Assembly: GCA_029817715.1 (NCBI GenBank)
Contig: JARUPY010000027.1
Span: forward strand, 186,001-250,000
DNA length: 64,000 bases
Direction: 5' to 3'
From: Melastoma dodecandrum
Taxonomy: Eukaryota; Streptophyta; Magnoliopsida; Myrtales; Melastomataceae
The position numbers were made by a program, and so were the translations under genes. Positions 31,515-43,467 of this stretch are shown piece by piece (position 1 is the stretch's first letter; each line of letters begins with the position of its first letter). The notes under the pieces were generated by a model. The model did not search any database. It was not told the origin of the DNA and saw only the letters and a program-made list of their open reading frames with translations.

Positions 31515-31848
31515 GGCAAAATATAAGTTTGTGTCTACTTTGGTCGAACTTTCATTCTTATCAGCATTTTCATTTTTTTTTTCTTTTGTATCCATAACTT
31601 CAATTTTATTTTCCTTTGTGTCTTTTTCGTAACGCTTTTAGGTTTTCAGTCTAATGTGGACGACTAACGGAGTCATACATGTATTATTTATTTTTTACAA
31701 AATATACGTTCGTGTCCCTAACTATGTCCAAACTTTTATATGTGTCATCATTTTTTATTTCTTTCTTTTTGTGTCCACAACTTCATTTTTATTTTTATTT
31801 GCGTCCTTTCCTGACGCCGTTAAGTTCCTTGTCCGACATGAACTAACG
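31515..31848 (+). repeat. Left TIR of the Pack-MULE-like element
   Basis: Pairs with 43832-44113 over CGAACTTTCATT, CTTTTGTATCCATAACTTC, ACTAACGGAGTCATACATG and TAACTATGTCCAAA. The inner end CCTTGTCCGACATGAACTAA pairs with 32160-32189. Confidence 0.8.
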
Positions 31849-32159
31849 GGACAAAGGCCACCAATGCCTTCTTCGACAGCTAGGCCAAAGGCCACGGTCT
31901 TCACGGGGATCGGCGTACTCCACTCGATGATCAACCCCGCGCGACCGTCTCTAATTGGGACTTCTGATTCCTTCGCGAGTCTCCTCCTATTCGCCATAGG
32001 GTTGTTGCTGCTAATAGTTGCCCTCATCCATGATACGGAGGGGCGTGGAGGGTAAGGTTCGAGGCAGGGTGGATGGTTTTTCCGAGACTTCTTCGGATGC
32101 TTCATTTTTTATTTAATTTAATTACCTAATATTATAGATAAATAATTCATATATGACCT
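31849..32159. other. Possible captured gene fragment
   Basis: GC-rich stretch (31850-32090) between the TIRs. Plus frame: ...ARPKATVFTGIGVLHSMINP... then a hydrophobic helix FASLLLFAIGLLLLIVALI and a stop at 32055. Minus frame: ...WMRATISSNNPMANRRRLAK.... Neither is recognised and strand is undecided. Confidence 0.4.
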
Positions 32160-32841
32160 TATTAGTTTACGTCGGACAAGGAGCGTCACTGTTAGCGCAA
32201 AAATCTCACAGTCTGTATATAGATCGGAAATGACATACAAATTGTCGTATTAAAAAAAAAAGCGGGTTTAATCTCAAGTCAAGGACGAAGCACGTGAGTC
32301 CTCTGATTCTATACTTGTAAAGTGTCCGAAGTTTGGAAGGGTTGATGCTCTGGCGAATATCCGCTGGAGCTTCAGGAATGTATGTTGATGAAGACATTGG
32401 AGGTGCAGAACTTGATCCGGCGGGTCTTCAGGAGTGGCGAAGATCACCAGGGCTTTATAAGCTTGATCTGGAAAGTCTTCAGGAGATGACGCTTGATCTG
32501 GAGTCTTCTGAAGATGCGAAGAACACCAGGCTGCTGAAGCTTGATCTTGATCTTGAATGCTTGCTTGAACTTGATCTTCAGGCTTGATCTCGATCTTCAG
32601 CCTTGATCTTGAACCTTGATATTGGTAGCACTTCGTCGTCGATCGGGTGAGGAAAAGAGGCTCGAGAACTTCGCTATCGAAGGAGCTCCTCACTCTTGAA
32701 GTTGTCGAGGCCTGTGGATTTTATCCAACAAAACTTGAGGGAGAGATGTTGTCGACAGAGGAATATAGCCGCCGTCGGGAAAAATGTAACTCCAAGGATA
32801 ATATACCACCACGAGAATTCGTCGTCCTGCTATGGGACCTT

Positions 32842-33245
32842 TAGAGATAAACCCGCAGAGGAGCCTTCGGAGATAAACCCGCTATGAGGCCTTCGGAGAT
32901 GTACCCGCAGAGGGACCTTCGGAGATAAACCCGCTAAAGGGGGCCTTCGGAGATAAGCCCGCAAGAGGGGCCTTCCGAGATAAACCCGCAAGAGGGGCCT
33001 TCGGAGATATACCCTCAAGAGGGGCCTTCGGAGATAAACCCGCAAGAGGGGCCTTCGGAGATAAACCCGCAAGAGGGGCCTTCGGAGATAAACCCGCAAG
33101 AGGGGCCTTCGAAGATATACCCGCAAGAGGGGCCTTCGGAGATAAACCCGCAAGAGGGGCCTTCGGAGAACCCGCTAAAGGGGTCTTCGCCGCCGCACCA
33201 GCCGCCGAGGAGCCTTCGCCGCTCTACCCGCAGAGGGGTCTTCAA
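32842..33245. repeat. ~27-bp minisatellite in 3' LTR
   Basis: About 14 units of CCTTCGGAGATAAACCCGCA plus AGAGGGG, some shortened or with ATATACC. The open frames here (SEGPSCGFI-type repeats) are artefacts of the array. Confidence 0.9.
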
Positions 33246-33343
33246 AAATAACTAGAATCTCTTTATAACCCAATGGGGCTTAAGAGAATAAGAGAGAAGA
33301 GAGAATTTTTTTTTTTTGTCTTCATGAGGGGGGTGAGACTCCC

Positions 33344-33395
33344 TTTGTATAGGAGTTGAAGGACCCTTGGGTGCCCTCTCTTTCCGATGTGGGAC
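33344..33395 (-). promoter_or_regulatory. snRNA-type USE plus TATA in 3' LTR
   Basis: On the minus strand GTCCCACATCG (33395-33385), a perfect plant snRNA upstream sequence element, then 33 nt, then TATACAAA (33351-33344). In plant snRNA genes a USE-TATA gap of about 33 nt marks the Pol II class. It is probably the LTR promoter. Confidence 0.6.
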
Positions 33396-33744
33396 AAAGA
33401 GTCACGGGCTTAAAGGCCATATTGGGCTGACATTTGGATTGGACCGAAGTTTGAATGGGCCTATATATGGGCTAAGCCCAGATCATTTTATAATTGCGTT
33501 AGGCTTAATTGGGCTAGCATATGGGCTGAGCCATAATTTTAAAACCCAATAATAAATGGGTTGGACTTGAACTTTTTTATAATATCAAGCCCATGTATTA
33601 TATTTACACTAAGATATAAGTGCAAAATATTTCACATCGTGATGTCTTATAATATAAAGACAATCAATCATATTCAGCCATAATATATGGTTTGGGCCGA
33701 ATGACATTATTTTGACATCAATAAAATTTCAATGTCTACAAATG

Positions 33745-33754
33745 CCCCCACTTT
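33745..33754 (-). other. Polypurine tract of the Tat element
   Basis: AAAGTGGGGG on the minus strand, four bases before the 3' LTR start; primes plus-strand DNA. Confidence 0.7.
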
Positions 33755-34117
33755 AACTCGTATCTCGTATGCGTATATTGGAGTGGGATCCGTAAGACAC
33801 ATGATGTGTATTTCACAAATCAGAACCGTGGTTTATTTCAAGGAGACAACGGTATTTGTGTCTTGTGAAGGATGTTAACCCACAAGAAGAAGATACGCTG
33901 AAGTTACCATGTCTTCCATCTAAAATAGGCCATTGTGCTCCGCACATCAAGCTTGATATCCAACACTGATCGAAGGAGATCCTTATGATTCTTATCGCCT
34001 CAAGGCCTGGTCTTTATTGTCTCCATCCACGATGTCCTATGCCGAGCCAAAACCTTCGCTTACATTTGGCGAATCTTGTTGGGAAGGGTATTTTTGGGAG
34101 TTGCTGGATAATCATCA

Positions 34118-34684
34118 ATGGCAGCTCGAATTCCAAAAAGGATTGCTCAATTCGAAGGGAATAAAGAAGTTGATGACGCTTCTGTCGACCCTGACTTGAG
34201 TGACCCAGCTGTGGCTTCTCGAGCTTATATATGGGAAGACATCAAGGAGAAGATTTTCAAAACTCCCTTTAGTCAGGGTCACATACTTACTGAGGAGTTG
34301 GAGAATATTCTCGATCTCATCAATGAAAGTGAGCATTTGGAATGGGCTCCTATCTATGCCTCGGTGGAAGAATATATGGAAGGATCGACAAAATATTCAG
34401 ATCTATTGCCCATCGTTAAAGGGACAATAACAGAAGAATAACTAGCCGCCGTTAAAACAATTGTCTAACTGTATTGGGGCTAAAGCGACCTTAGAGGATT
34501 CTTTAGAGTAGACCGTTGCCAATGCTAAGAAGGCATATGAGGACCTATCAAGATTGAAAGGGCCATGTCTACTTTTAAGAATGCCTTGATAGTCCGTGAT
34601 GAAGATCGTTTGTCCTTCAATGAACTTCGAGAGCAGCTGAAGAGGACTCGTGAAGAGATTGTCCAATTTACCTGGGAAGCTTGA
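34118..34684 (+). pseudogene. Antisense ORF in the Tat element 3' region
   Basis: On plus, opposite to pol, between integrase and 3' LTR. It starts MAARIPKRIAQFEG (34118) and is open to 34441 (acidic, helical: HILTEELENILDLINESEH, YMEGSTKYSDLLPIV). After stops and shifts it continues as RAMSTFKNALIVRDEDRLSF and REQLKRTREEIVQF to TGA 34682-34684. Antisense extra ORFs at this position are known for some Tat elements such as Grande. Function is unknown. From 33755 to 34117 and 34685 to 35042 there is no other gene. Confidence 0.6.
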
Positions 34685-35042
34685 TTTCACCCTTCTAGCT
34701 TGTTTCGGCCCAGAATAGGACTTTCCTTCTTTGTAGGACTATCATTTCTTCGAATAAAAAATCCTTTCTTTTCAAAGTCGTTCATCTCTTATACTCGTAG
34801 AACCACGACTTTAATATATTTTTTTAAGCCGTTCACAGTTTATACTCGTGCGGGCCAGGAGTGAAACATTTTATTTAGCCGTTCATAGTTTATACTCATG
34901 CGGGCCAAGAGTATTACATTTTGTTTTTTTTTATGTCGTGCAGTTTAAGCTCATGCGACATGGAACATTATTCTTTAGGCATAATATCGCTTCAGGAACT
35001 TTCCGTTGATCGGTCCAACTCGTACTCCATCTTGATCAACTA

Positions 35043-37584
35043 TCATGTAGGCGCTCCCGGTACTTCTTGGACGACGTATGGGCCATCCCACTTTGATGTG
35101 AATTTGATTCCGGTCTTATGCGTGACGATTATGGGTCTTCGCACCGCCAAAACAAGGTCACCTACTTGAAAGGAGCGAGGTCGCACTTTCTTGTTAAAAG
35201 ACTTTGACATCCTTGCTTGATAGCATTCAATTCGCTGCTGGGCTTCAAGACGTTTCTCATCCAAAGCTTCTAGTTCCTGTAAGCGTAGTCGCGCATTATC
35301 CTCTTGACAAAGTCCCTCTTGTATGGCTATTCTCAGCGACGGTATTTGTTGTTCAAGTGGAAGGACCGCTTCAACACCGTAGACCAATGAGTTTGGCGTC
35401 ATTTGAGTCGAGTTCTGTACGTCGTACGATACGCCCATAAAGCTTCTCCGACTCGTTCATTCCAATCTCTTCTAGCTTTATCGACCACCTTCTTTAGGAG
35501 ATTGCACAGCGTCTTATTGAATGCTTCTGCCAACCCGTTTGCGGCCGCATAATACATGGAAGAGTTATATTGTTTGAAACCAAATTGCTCGCAAAATTTA
35601 TCCATGGCCTTATTAGAGAAATTCCGGCCATTATCAGTAATGATATAGCGAGGCACTCCATAACGAAAAATGATATTATTCTTGATGAAGGTGATCACAG
35701 TCTCCTTCTTCACTTCCCGAAAGGATGCAGCTTCTGCCCATTTTGAGAAATAGTCCGTCGCTGCTAGGATATATGAATGGCCCCCTGACGATTTAGGAGT
35801 TATGGTCCTACAACATCTAACCCCCAAGCTTCAAATGGCCAAGATGCTACAGTTGGATGAAGTGGCTCGGGTGATTGATGAATGAAGTTAGCGTGAAACT
35901 GACAAGCTTGACACTTCTTTGCATATTCCATACAATCTTTTACCATTGTTGGCCAATAGTAGCCCATTCTCTTCAATTGGAAGTGAAGTTTAGGGCCTGA
36001 TTGATGAGCTCCACAAACTCCAGAATGCGCCTCTTCTACCGCTCTCAAGGCTTCCTCAACACCAAGGCATCGCAAGAACACTCCTTCAAAGGATCGTCGG
36101 TAGAGAGTATTCTTAAAATATATGAATCGAGGCGCTCTTCTCCTCACATCCACTTTTTGTCGCGGGTTGTTGGGAAGCTTTCCATGCTCGAGAAAGTCAA
36201 TGAGTGGTTGTCTCCAATCCTGGTCTTCTATATTAAAGACGGATACGAGATTACCTTCGTCCGTTTCCTTCTCATCATGAATTGGTGGAACCACCCATGC
36301 TTGACATAACCGGATGCCAACCTCCTTATCCACCAAAGTAAGTGCAGAAGCTAGAGATGCCACGGCATCGGCTTGTGCATTTTCCTTTATCGGTATATGA
36401 CTTATTGTAATGTCTGGGAACCACCCTGCGAGTTTAACCGCATAGTCATGATAAGGCAGAAGCTCTGGCTTGCGAACCTCGTATGTGAATAAAAGTTGAT
36501 TAATCACAAGCTTGGAGTCTCCATATACCCTCAAACTATGTACTTTATTATCCATGGCCATTTCTAACCCGAGTATGAGAGCTTGATACTCAGCCATATT
36601 GTTTGAGCATAACTGAGTGAGGGTATATGCATAAGGGATGATATCTCCATCGGACGTGACGAAGACAACTCCAGCTCCCGCGCCTCTTTGTGTTGCTGAT
36701 CCGTCAAAGAACATTTTCCATGGAGGGGGAACATCAACCAACATTACTTCCTCGTCGGGCAGTTCTTCCGATATTTTCCAACTATCTGGTATAGGATAGT
36801 CTGCCAAGAAGTCAGCTAAAGCTTGTCCCTTTATAGCCTTTTGAGGTACATACAGGATCTCGAACTCTTGGAGCACAAGTGCCCATTTTGCGAAACGACC
36901 AAATAAAACCGGCCTTGACATTATATACTTGAGAGGATCTGCCCGTGATATGAGACGAACAGAGTGTGCCTGCAAATAATGTCGCAGCTTTTGTATAGCA
37001 AACATTAAAGCCATACAGGTCTTCTCAATTGGAGAGTAATTCAATTCCGCTCCGGTTAAAGTCCTGCTCAAATAATATAGGGCATTTTCTTTTCCATTAT
37101 CGTTGTCCTGAGCTAACAGAACTCCTAACGAAGCTTCTTGTGCTGCTATATAAAGTATGAGGGGTTTTCCTTGGATTGGAGCATTTAGAACCGGTGGCTT
37201 TGACAAATAAGCCTTTATGCTGTTGAATGCATTTTCACACGCTTCATCCCACTCAAAAGGAGTACCTTTCTTCAGCAATCTATGAAAGGGATGGCATCGT
37301 CCGGCCAAGTTTGATATAAACCTTCGAATGTATGCAAGCTTCCCTTGAAGGCTCTTCAACTCATGTATATTCCTTGGCTCTGGCATCTTCATAATTGCAT
37401 CTATCTTTGATTGATCGAACTCTATGCCTCGATGCCGAATGATGAAGCCAAGGAATTTGCCCGAAGTGACCCCAAATGCACACTTCATGGGATTCATCTT
37501 CAGTTGATACTTACGCAGTCTGTCAAATACTTTTCTCAAGTCATTAATATGATCATGCCTTTGTTTGGACTTCAACCAAATCAT
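35043..37584 (-). pseudogene. Tat element RT C-terminus, dual RNase H and integrase
   Basis: 37584-35800: RT thumb (KVFDRLRKYQLKMNPMKCAF), the Ty3-type RNase H (LYYLSRTLTGAELNYSPIEK, ADPLKYIMSRP), then a second, archaeal-type RNase H (FFDGSATQRGAGAGVVF, NMAEYQALILGLEMA, VYGDSKLVINQL, NAQADAVASLA) with its acidic residues. The integrase HHCC zinc region (CGAHQSGPKLHF, CQACQF) and first Asp (WGLDVVGP) follow. After frame breaks, 35827-35399 has TDNGRNF and LAEAFNKTL (second Asp, Glu), and 35438-35043 is the C-terminus (VGDLVLAVRRP, KFTSKWDGPYVV). Confidence 0.93.
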
Positions 37585-39141
37585 TCACGTAACACTCTAC
37601 GTTTTTATGTAGCATATCATCGAAGATGCGTTGCGTTGCTCTTTGATAAGTTGCTCTTGCATTCTTCAACCCAGAAGGCATCACCTTATAACAGTAGATT
37701 CCTTTCGGTGTACGAAAAGCTGTCATTTCTTCGTCTTTTAGATCCATTCGAATTTGATTATATCCTGACGATCCATCCATAAAACTGAGGGCTTCATAGC
37801 CAGTGGTAGCATCTACCATCATCTCAGTGATCGGAAGAGGAAAATCATTCTTCGGACATGAATTGTTGAGGTCGCGGAAGTCAACACAAACGCGAAGTTG
37901 ACCATTCTTTTTCTTGACTGGTACAATATTTGCGATCCATGTTGGGTACTTCACTTCCTGAATAAATCCAGCTTCGATAAGTTTATTGACTTCAGCTTCT
38001 ATCAAGGGAATCAACTCCGAACAAAATGCCGTTGAGCTTGCTTTATGGGACGAACCCCATGCTTCACAGCTAACTTGTGAACTGCAATTTTTGGGTCAAG
38101 GCTGGGCATTTCTTTGTAGCTCCATGCGAAGACGTCTTTGTATTCCTTCAACAACTGAATATATAATTCCTCTTCTCCAGGGCTTAAACTTGCATTGAGG
38201 AAAGTGGGACGATGATTCCCTTCTTCTCCAAGGTCAACTTCCTTCAATTCATCGACAGTTGACTTCTTCCCATCCTCTAATACTTCAGGGGCATCTTCTG
38301 CATCATCTTCTTTGTGAGATGCGTCTTCATCGGCCTCTGAAGTCGTAACATGATAAGAAGCGACTTCATCTTCAACATTATCTTGAGATAACTCCTCATT
38401 GCCATTTGTAGTTATCCATGTCTTCGTGGTCATTTTTAACACTTCTCCAGTGGTCACCTCCACAACAGTTCGACGCTTCATCTGGGAAGGAATTTTACTA
38501 CGGAGATCATTTGTGTCTTCAATTATGATTGGGACGTCTTTCCTCTTGTCCACCCTCTTCCACACCATTCGACTTCTTGGAGTGTCGCCTAACCTTAGTC
38601 GCGCAGGTTTCCTAGCATCAATCCCTTCTTTTTGAGTGCCAAGTCTATCAAATACCAATCTTCGCTTAGACGGGACTCCAAGTCGATCAAATACTGAAGT
38701 TCTAGTTGATTCGACTGTACTTTCATCATCAGCTTCAATGTATTGAATCGAAGCATTCTTCGCCGGAGGGTTGACGGGCTTAGGAGTGACATATCCAAGA
38801 CCAGATTTTGATTTCTGATTATCATTTCTTGGATTAGTTTCTTTTGAGCCATCCCCAAGTGTCTTTAAATCCTCAGTGTAGCCAGCTGCAGAGATTAGCC
38901 TAAACGCATTTGGATCAAATCCGTTGGTGCGCCTGTCAGGCAATGAATCTGGATAAATAATTGCCCCCTGTTTAGGTCTAACAAAACCTTTTAAAGGCGT
39001 ACTTGTTTGAGCAATTGTCGTCATTTTCATCACTGGCCAGTTGAGTTCCTTTGGCACCACCATTTCTTCAGCATGGCTACTCACAAAAGGTGGTTCCCCG
39101 GCTTTTCGGAAGACTCTTGGGATATTGCGCAGGAATGGCAC
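37553..39141 (-). pseudogene. Tat element RT N-terminal part, active site mutated
   Basis: 39141-38011 is the linker between protease and RT (ESTRTSVFDRLG, PGEEELYIQLLKEYKDVFAW). After a frame shift near 38014 the RT begins (AEVNKLIEAGFIQEVKYPTW, RVCVDFRDLNNSCPKNDFPL, MDGSSGYNQIRM). The catalytic box reads YVND at ~37580-37591: AAT (Asn, 37583-37585) stands in place of the first Asp codon. VMPSGLKNARATYQ also departs from the usual MPFGLKNAGATYQ. Inactive. Confidence 0.9.
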
Positions 39142-39144
39142 ATT

Positions 39145-39996
39145 TTATTTAGGCTTATCATCCGTCCTTTCATTTTTAACTTTTGGATTAACTGAAGGTA
39201 CTTCTTGTTTAATAGGAGAAACTTCTACGTCCGATTTCTTCATGATATCCCTCTCAACCGGTGCAATCTTCAAGACTTTTTCTTCAGCATCGATACCCTT
39301 ATTAAAGTAAAATTTGGCATCGGCGAAGTATGACTCCGCTTCCGTAAAGAGTTTCGCATCTGCCCATACTGTGTGGGTTACCCCATCCTTCACAAATTTA
39401 AAGCATTGATGGAGCGTGGATGCAACAACTCCGTATTCATGCAGCCATGGTCGACCCAACAACATATTATAGGTGGTGTTGGAATCAATGACGTAAAACG
39501 TCGCTCCAGCTTCCATATCTCCTATAGTGAGGGTGAGACAGATCTTCCCAATGGCTCGTTCTCCCCCCTGGTTGAATCATTGGATTATCAGCCGGCTACT
39601 TGATAAATCATCAACCCCTAGCCCAATCTCCTTCAGGGATTTTAGTGACAAGATATTGACTGCTGAACCTGGGTCGACCAATAAGCGATTGACCTTCGTA
39701 CCATAAGCATATCCTGATACAAATAGCGGCCGATTGTGAGATCTGTGTTCTATAAGGAGATCTTCATCAGAAAATGTAATTGTTGCGCCATTTTCTCGTG
39801 ATTTCACAACATTCATCACTGTGGGATCTTCCGGTGTGTCAACCTTCGCGACCACCACTTCTTTGTTTGCATCAATGTGGTGACAGCTCCTAGGCAAATC
39901 TGCAAGTTTTCGAAAACATTTCGGAAAGAAATCCCATAACATAGTCGGGGTTGGCTTTTTCACGGACAGGATATCTAACGAACTCTCTTCTTTCAC
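39145..39996 (-). pseudogene. Tat element protease region
   Basis: The frame at 39996-39577 holds VNRLLVDPGSAVNILSLKSL, a retropepsin-like active site with DPG instead of DTG/DSG. After a frame break at ~39570 it continues (39516-39145) with YNMLLGRPWLHEYGVVASTL, the usual downstream protease motif. It would process gag-pol. Confidence 0.82.
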
Positions 39997-42289
39997 TATC
40001 TTCCTGGAATCCTTTTTATTGGTGACCTCCTCGCAATCTTTGCTCGCATAGGAGGCATTTCCTTAACAGGCTTAGAATACTTCTTCCGGTTCCTTTTGTG
40101 AGTCACCAAAGTCCAGCCTTCTTCGGTTGATACTTCTTCGGAGCTAACCACACAACTTGACACTTTGGTCATATATTGTTGCATTATCTCCAGACTTGGT
40201 AGACAAATTATCTCAGCAGGATCGATAGTCCCAAATATGATGTTTGGAGTATCATTGTTTGCGACACTGATCATATTTGAAGGTGCAATATAGGCTCCTA
40301 AATCGATCTTGTTGTCGCGCACAAGCTCCATGACCTTTTCCTTGAAGACGAAACATCTCTCAATTGGATGGCCTAAAACACGATGGTACTTGCAGAAGTT
40401 GGGATTGTCAGCTAGATTCGCTTGGTTCGGTCGCTTTGATGGCGGAAGCTCGATCATTTTAGAAGACAACAAATAGTCAAATATTTCTACAACATCTTCA
40501 TCGGGAAAAGGATATTTCTTATTTTGCCTTTCCTCAAGAGTTGGGCGTTGCCTCTCCATCTTGGGTGCTTCTACAGGTGATTGTCCATTTGCTGAGGCTT
40601 TTCCTTTTGCAATTGGCACTTTGACAGGAGCAGCATCTATAGTCATTACCTGCTTCTTCGTATCCTTGAAAGCAGGCTTGCCCCCAGTTCTGTTTCCTAG
40701 TCTTCCTGTCCCTCGTGGTGGCTCAGGTATTGGGATGTTACTTACGTTGGTCCCAACAAAGCTCAACTCCATGTTATGAGCCTTTGTTGCCAACTCCTCG
40801 AACGATCGTGGTTTGAGCCCTTGCAGAATGTATCGAATCCTCCAGAGCATGCCTTGAATGCACATGTCGATAGACGTTTCCTCTGATAGACGATCCCTAC
40901 AGTTCAAGCTCAGATTCCTCCATCGTTGGATATAGTCAACGACGGGTTCTTCCTCCCATTGGCGAGTATTAGTTAGCTCAATCATGCTCACCACACGCCG
41001 TGTACTGTAGAAACGATTCTGAAACTCTCTTTCCAATTGTTTCCAACTATCAATAGTGCCTGGCTTGAGGTCAATGTACCAGTCAAAAGCGTTTCCCTTC
41101 AGAGAGCGAACAAACTGCTTAACCATCCAATCTCCATCCGTGCCTGCATTGTTGCAAGTTTCAACGAAATGGGCCACATGTTGACGTGGATTACCCTTCC
41201 CGTCGAACTGTTGGAAGTATGGAGGCTGATATCCCACAGGCATCTTGAGGCCTTCAATTCTCCGACTGTAAGGCTTATAATATGCCGAAGATGATGATGA
41301 TTTTCCTTCAAGCTCGCTCTTCACCGTTTCTTTTATTAATTCCAGCATTGCTTTCGCTGGAATAGGATCTTCAGCAATGGGCATCTGTTTTGCCGAATCA
41401 TCAACATTCATGACCGTTTTTCCTTTATCAACTTGGGTGAGCGAACTCTCCTCCATAGATGTTTTCTCAGTGTCTTTACTCTCCAGCCTTTTGACAATGT
41501 AGTCCATTTGCTGCTCTCTTTCTTTCATGAAGAGCATCATAGCATCCACAGTTTTTGTGAGAGCGGCGACCTGATCTTCAAGTGAAGGAGTATCTGCCAT
41601 CATCACTGGCATGACTTCGAAGCCTTTAGTTGAATGCTCTTCTGGGGAAGAATCCAATGGAGAGTCACTTGACGAGATATTTTCAAAATTTATCTGCGGC
41701 ATAGGAGACACTAGAACCTTGTTGAAGGGGCTGCCACCGGCAGTTGGTTGAGATGACTTAGGGGAAATTGCTCTAAGCATTCCCTCTATTTCCTCAGTCT
41801 GTTTACAAGTTTTGGCCACAGATTGGGCATACGTCCACTTTGGAGAGCTTCCCTGGTTAAGAACATCCTTGTAAGATGGGGAAGCTTTCGGAGAGATGGA
41901 CCTGAGCATTTCTTCTATCTCCTCAGCCTGTTTGCATGTTTTGGCCCTTGATTCATCAAAGCTTCATTTTGGAGTGCAGTCTGATGGAGAATCCTCAAGA
42001 GGATAGACACTTGATGAGTTGTTGCAGAAACTACCAAAATGAGTTGGTGATATGGAACTCTTGCTGAGAATGCTTCTTTCAGTAACCTCCTTGTATGATG
42101 GAGGTGACTTTAGAGAGATGGATCTTAGAACTCTTCCGTCTCCTTATATATGTCAGAAATCGGTCTGGTTTTGGTGAGGTTCCTGGGACCAGGTGATGAA
42201 AAGCTTTCAGACGACTGAGAGGGAAAACCAACTAGCTGATTATTCACAGCATCGATTGAGTTCTTCAGCATGATCATCTTTGAAGCCAT
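39996..42289 (-). pseudogene. Tat element gag
   Basis: The likely start is ATG 42289 (MASKMIMLKNSIDAVNNQL). A stop or shift near 42130 is followed by a long open frame from 41909. The N-terminal part contains two to three repeats of a ~45-residue unit (EEIEGMLR(S/A)ISPK...). A predicted coiled coil (LEDQVAALTKTVDAMM, REQQMDYIVKRL) is followed by the retrotransposon-gag core (YFQQFDGKGNPRQHVAHF, LKGNAFDWYIDLKPG, YIQRWRNLSLNCRD). The C-terminal part has a Cys/His patch (FCKYHRVLGHPIERCF). It forms the capsid. Confidence 0.88.
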
Positions 42290-42327
42290 CTAGATACTTA
42301 GACGTAAAGAGATGAGAGGTAGAGTTG

Positions 42328-42345
42328 GTCCCACTGGGCGTGCCA
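42328..42345 (-). other. Primer-binding site of the Tat element
   Basis: TGGCACGCCCAGTGGGAC on the minus strand, six bases inside the 5' LTR. It is not the initiator-Met type; the tRNA was not resolved. Confidence 0.75.
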
Positions 42346-42997
42346 AAAATTTGTTAGCGCAAAAATCTCACAGTCTGTATATAGACCGGAAATGGCATAC
42401 AAATTATCGTATTAAAAAAAAAAGCGGGTTCAATCTCTAATCACGGACGAAGCACGTGAGTCCTCTGATTCTATACTCGTAAAGTGTCCGAAGTTTGGAA
42501 GGGTTGATGCTCTGGCGAATATCCGCTGGAGCTTCAGGAATGTATGTTGATGAAGATACTGGAACTGAAGAGCTTGATCCGGGGGGTCTTCAGAAGTGGC
42601 GAAGATCACCAAGGCTGTAGAAGCTTGATCTGGAAAGTCTTCAGGAGATGACGCTTGATCTGGAGTCTTCTGGAGATGGCGAAGCACACCAGGCTGCTGA
42701 AGCTTGATCTTGATCTTGCAAGCTGGAACTTGCTCTTCAGGCTTGATCTCGATCTTCAGACTTGATTTTGAACCTTGATCTTGGCAGCACTGCCTCGATC
42801 GGGTGAGGAAAAGATGCTCGAGAACTTTGCTATCGAAGGAGCTCCTCACTCTTGAAGTCGTCGAGGCCTGTGGATTTTATCCAACAGAACTTGAGGGAGA
42901 GATGTTGTCGACAGAGAAATATAGCCGCCGTCTGGAAAAATGTAACTCCAAGGATAATATACCACCACGAGAATTCGTCGTCCTACTATGGGACCTT

Positions 42998-43320
42998 TAG
43001 AGAAAAACCCGCAGAGGAGCCTTCGGAGATAACCCCGCTATGAGGCCTTCGGAGATGTACCCGCAGAGGGACCTTCGGAGATAAACCCGCTAAAGGGGGC
43101 CTTCGGAGATAAACTCGCAAGAGGGGCCTTCGGAGATAAACCCGCTATGGGGCTTTCGGAGATATACCCTCAAGAGGGGCCTTCGGAGATAAACCTGCAA
43201 GAGGGGCCTTCGGAGATATACCCGCAAGAGGGGCCTTCAGAGATATACCCGCTAGAGGGGCCTTCGCCGCCGCACCAGCCGCCGAGGAGCCTTCGCCGCA
43301 CTACCCGCCGAGGGGTCTTC
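42998..43320. repeat. ~27-bp minisatellite in 5' LTR
   Basis: Same unit as at 32842-33245 with about three fewer copies. The last units change to CCTTCGCCGCC. Confidence 0.9.
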
Positions 43321-43415
43321 AAAAATAACTAGAATCTCTTTATAACCCAATGGGGCTTAAGAGAATAAGAGAGGAGAGAAATTTTTTGTGTCTTCATGAG
43401 GGGGGTGAGACTCCC

Positions 43416-43467
43416 TTTATATAGGAGTTGAAGGACCCTTGGGTGCCCTCTCTTTAAGATGTGGGAC
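43416..43467 (-). promoter_or_regulatory. snRNA-type USE plus TATA in 5' LTR
   Basis: GTCCCACATCT (43467-43457, one mismatch to USE), 33 nt, then TATATAAA (43423-43416). Same spacing as the other LTR. This would drive the genomic RNA. Confidence 0.65.

Larger units (their letters stand above)
32190..33740 (-). repeat. 3' LTR of the Tat element (1,551 bp)
   Basis: On the plus strand TGTTAGCGCAAAAATC...AATGTCTACA; on the element strand TGTAGACATT...TAACA. It carries a ~27-bp minisatellite (32842-33245). It is 90 bp longer than its partner, mainly from extra minisatellite units. Confidence 0.95.

Noticed and set aside
32830..33245. Regular ~27-bp repeats resembling a CRISPR array
   Set aside because: Units are contiguous without unique spacers, in a plant LTR, and present in both LTRs: a minisatellite. 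The long frames across it are artefacts.
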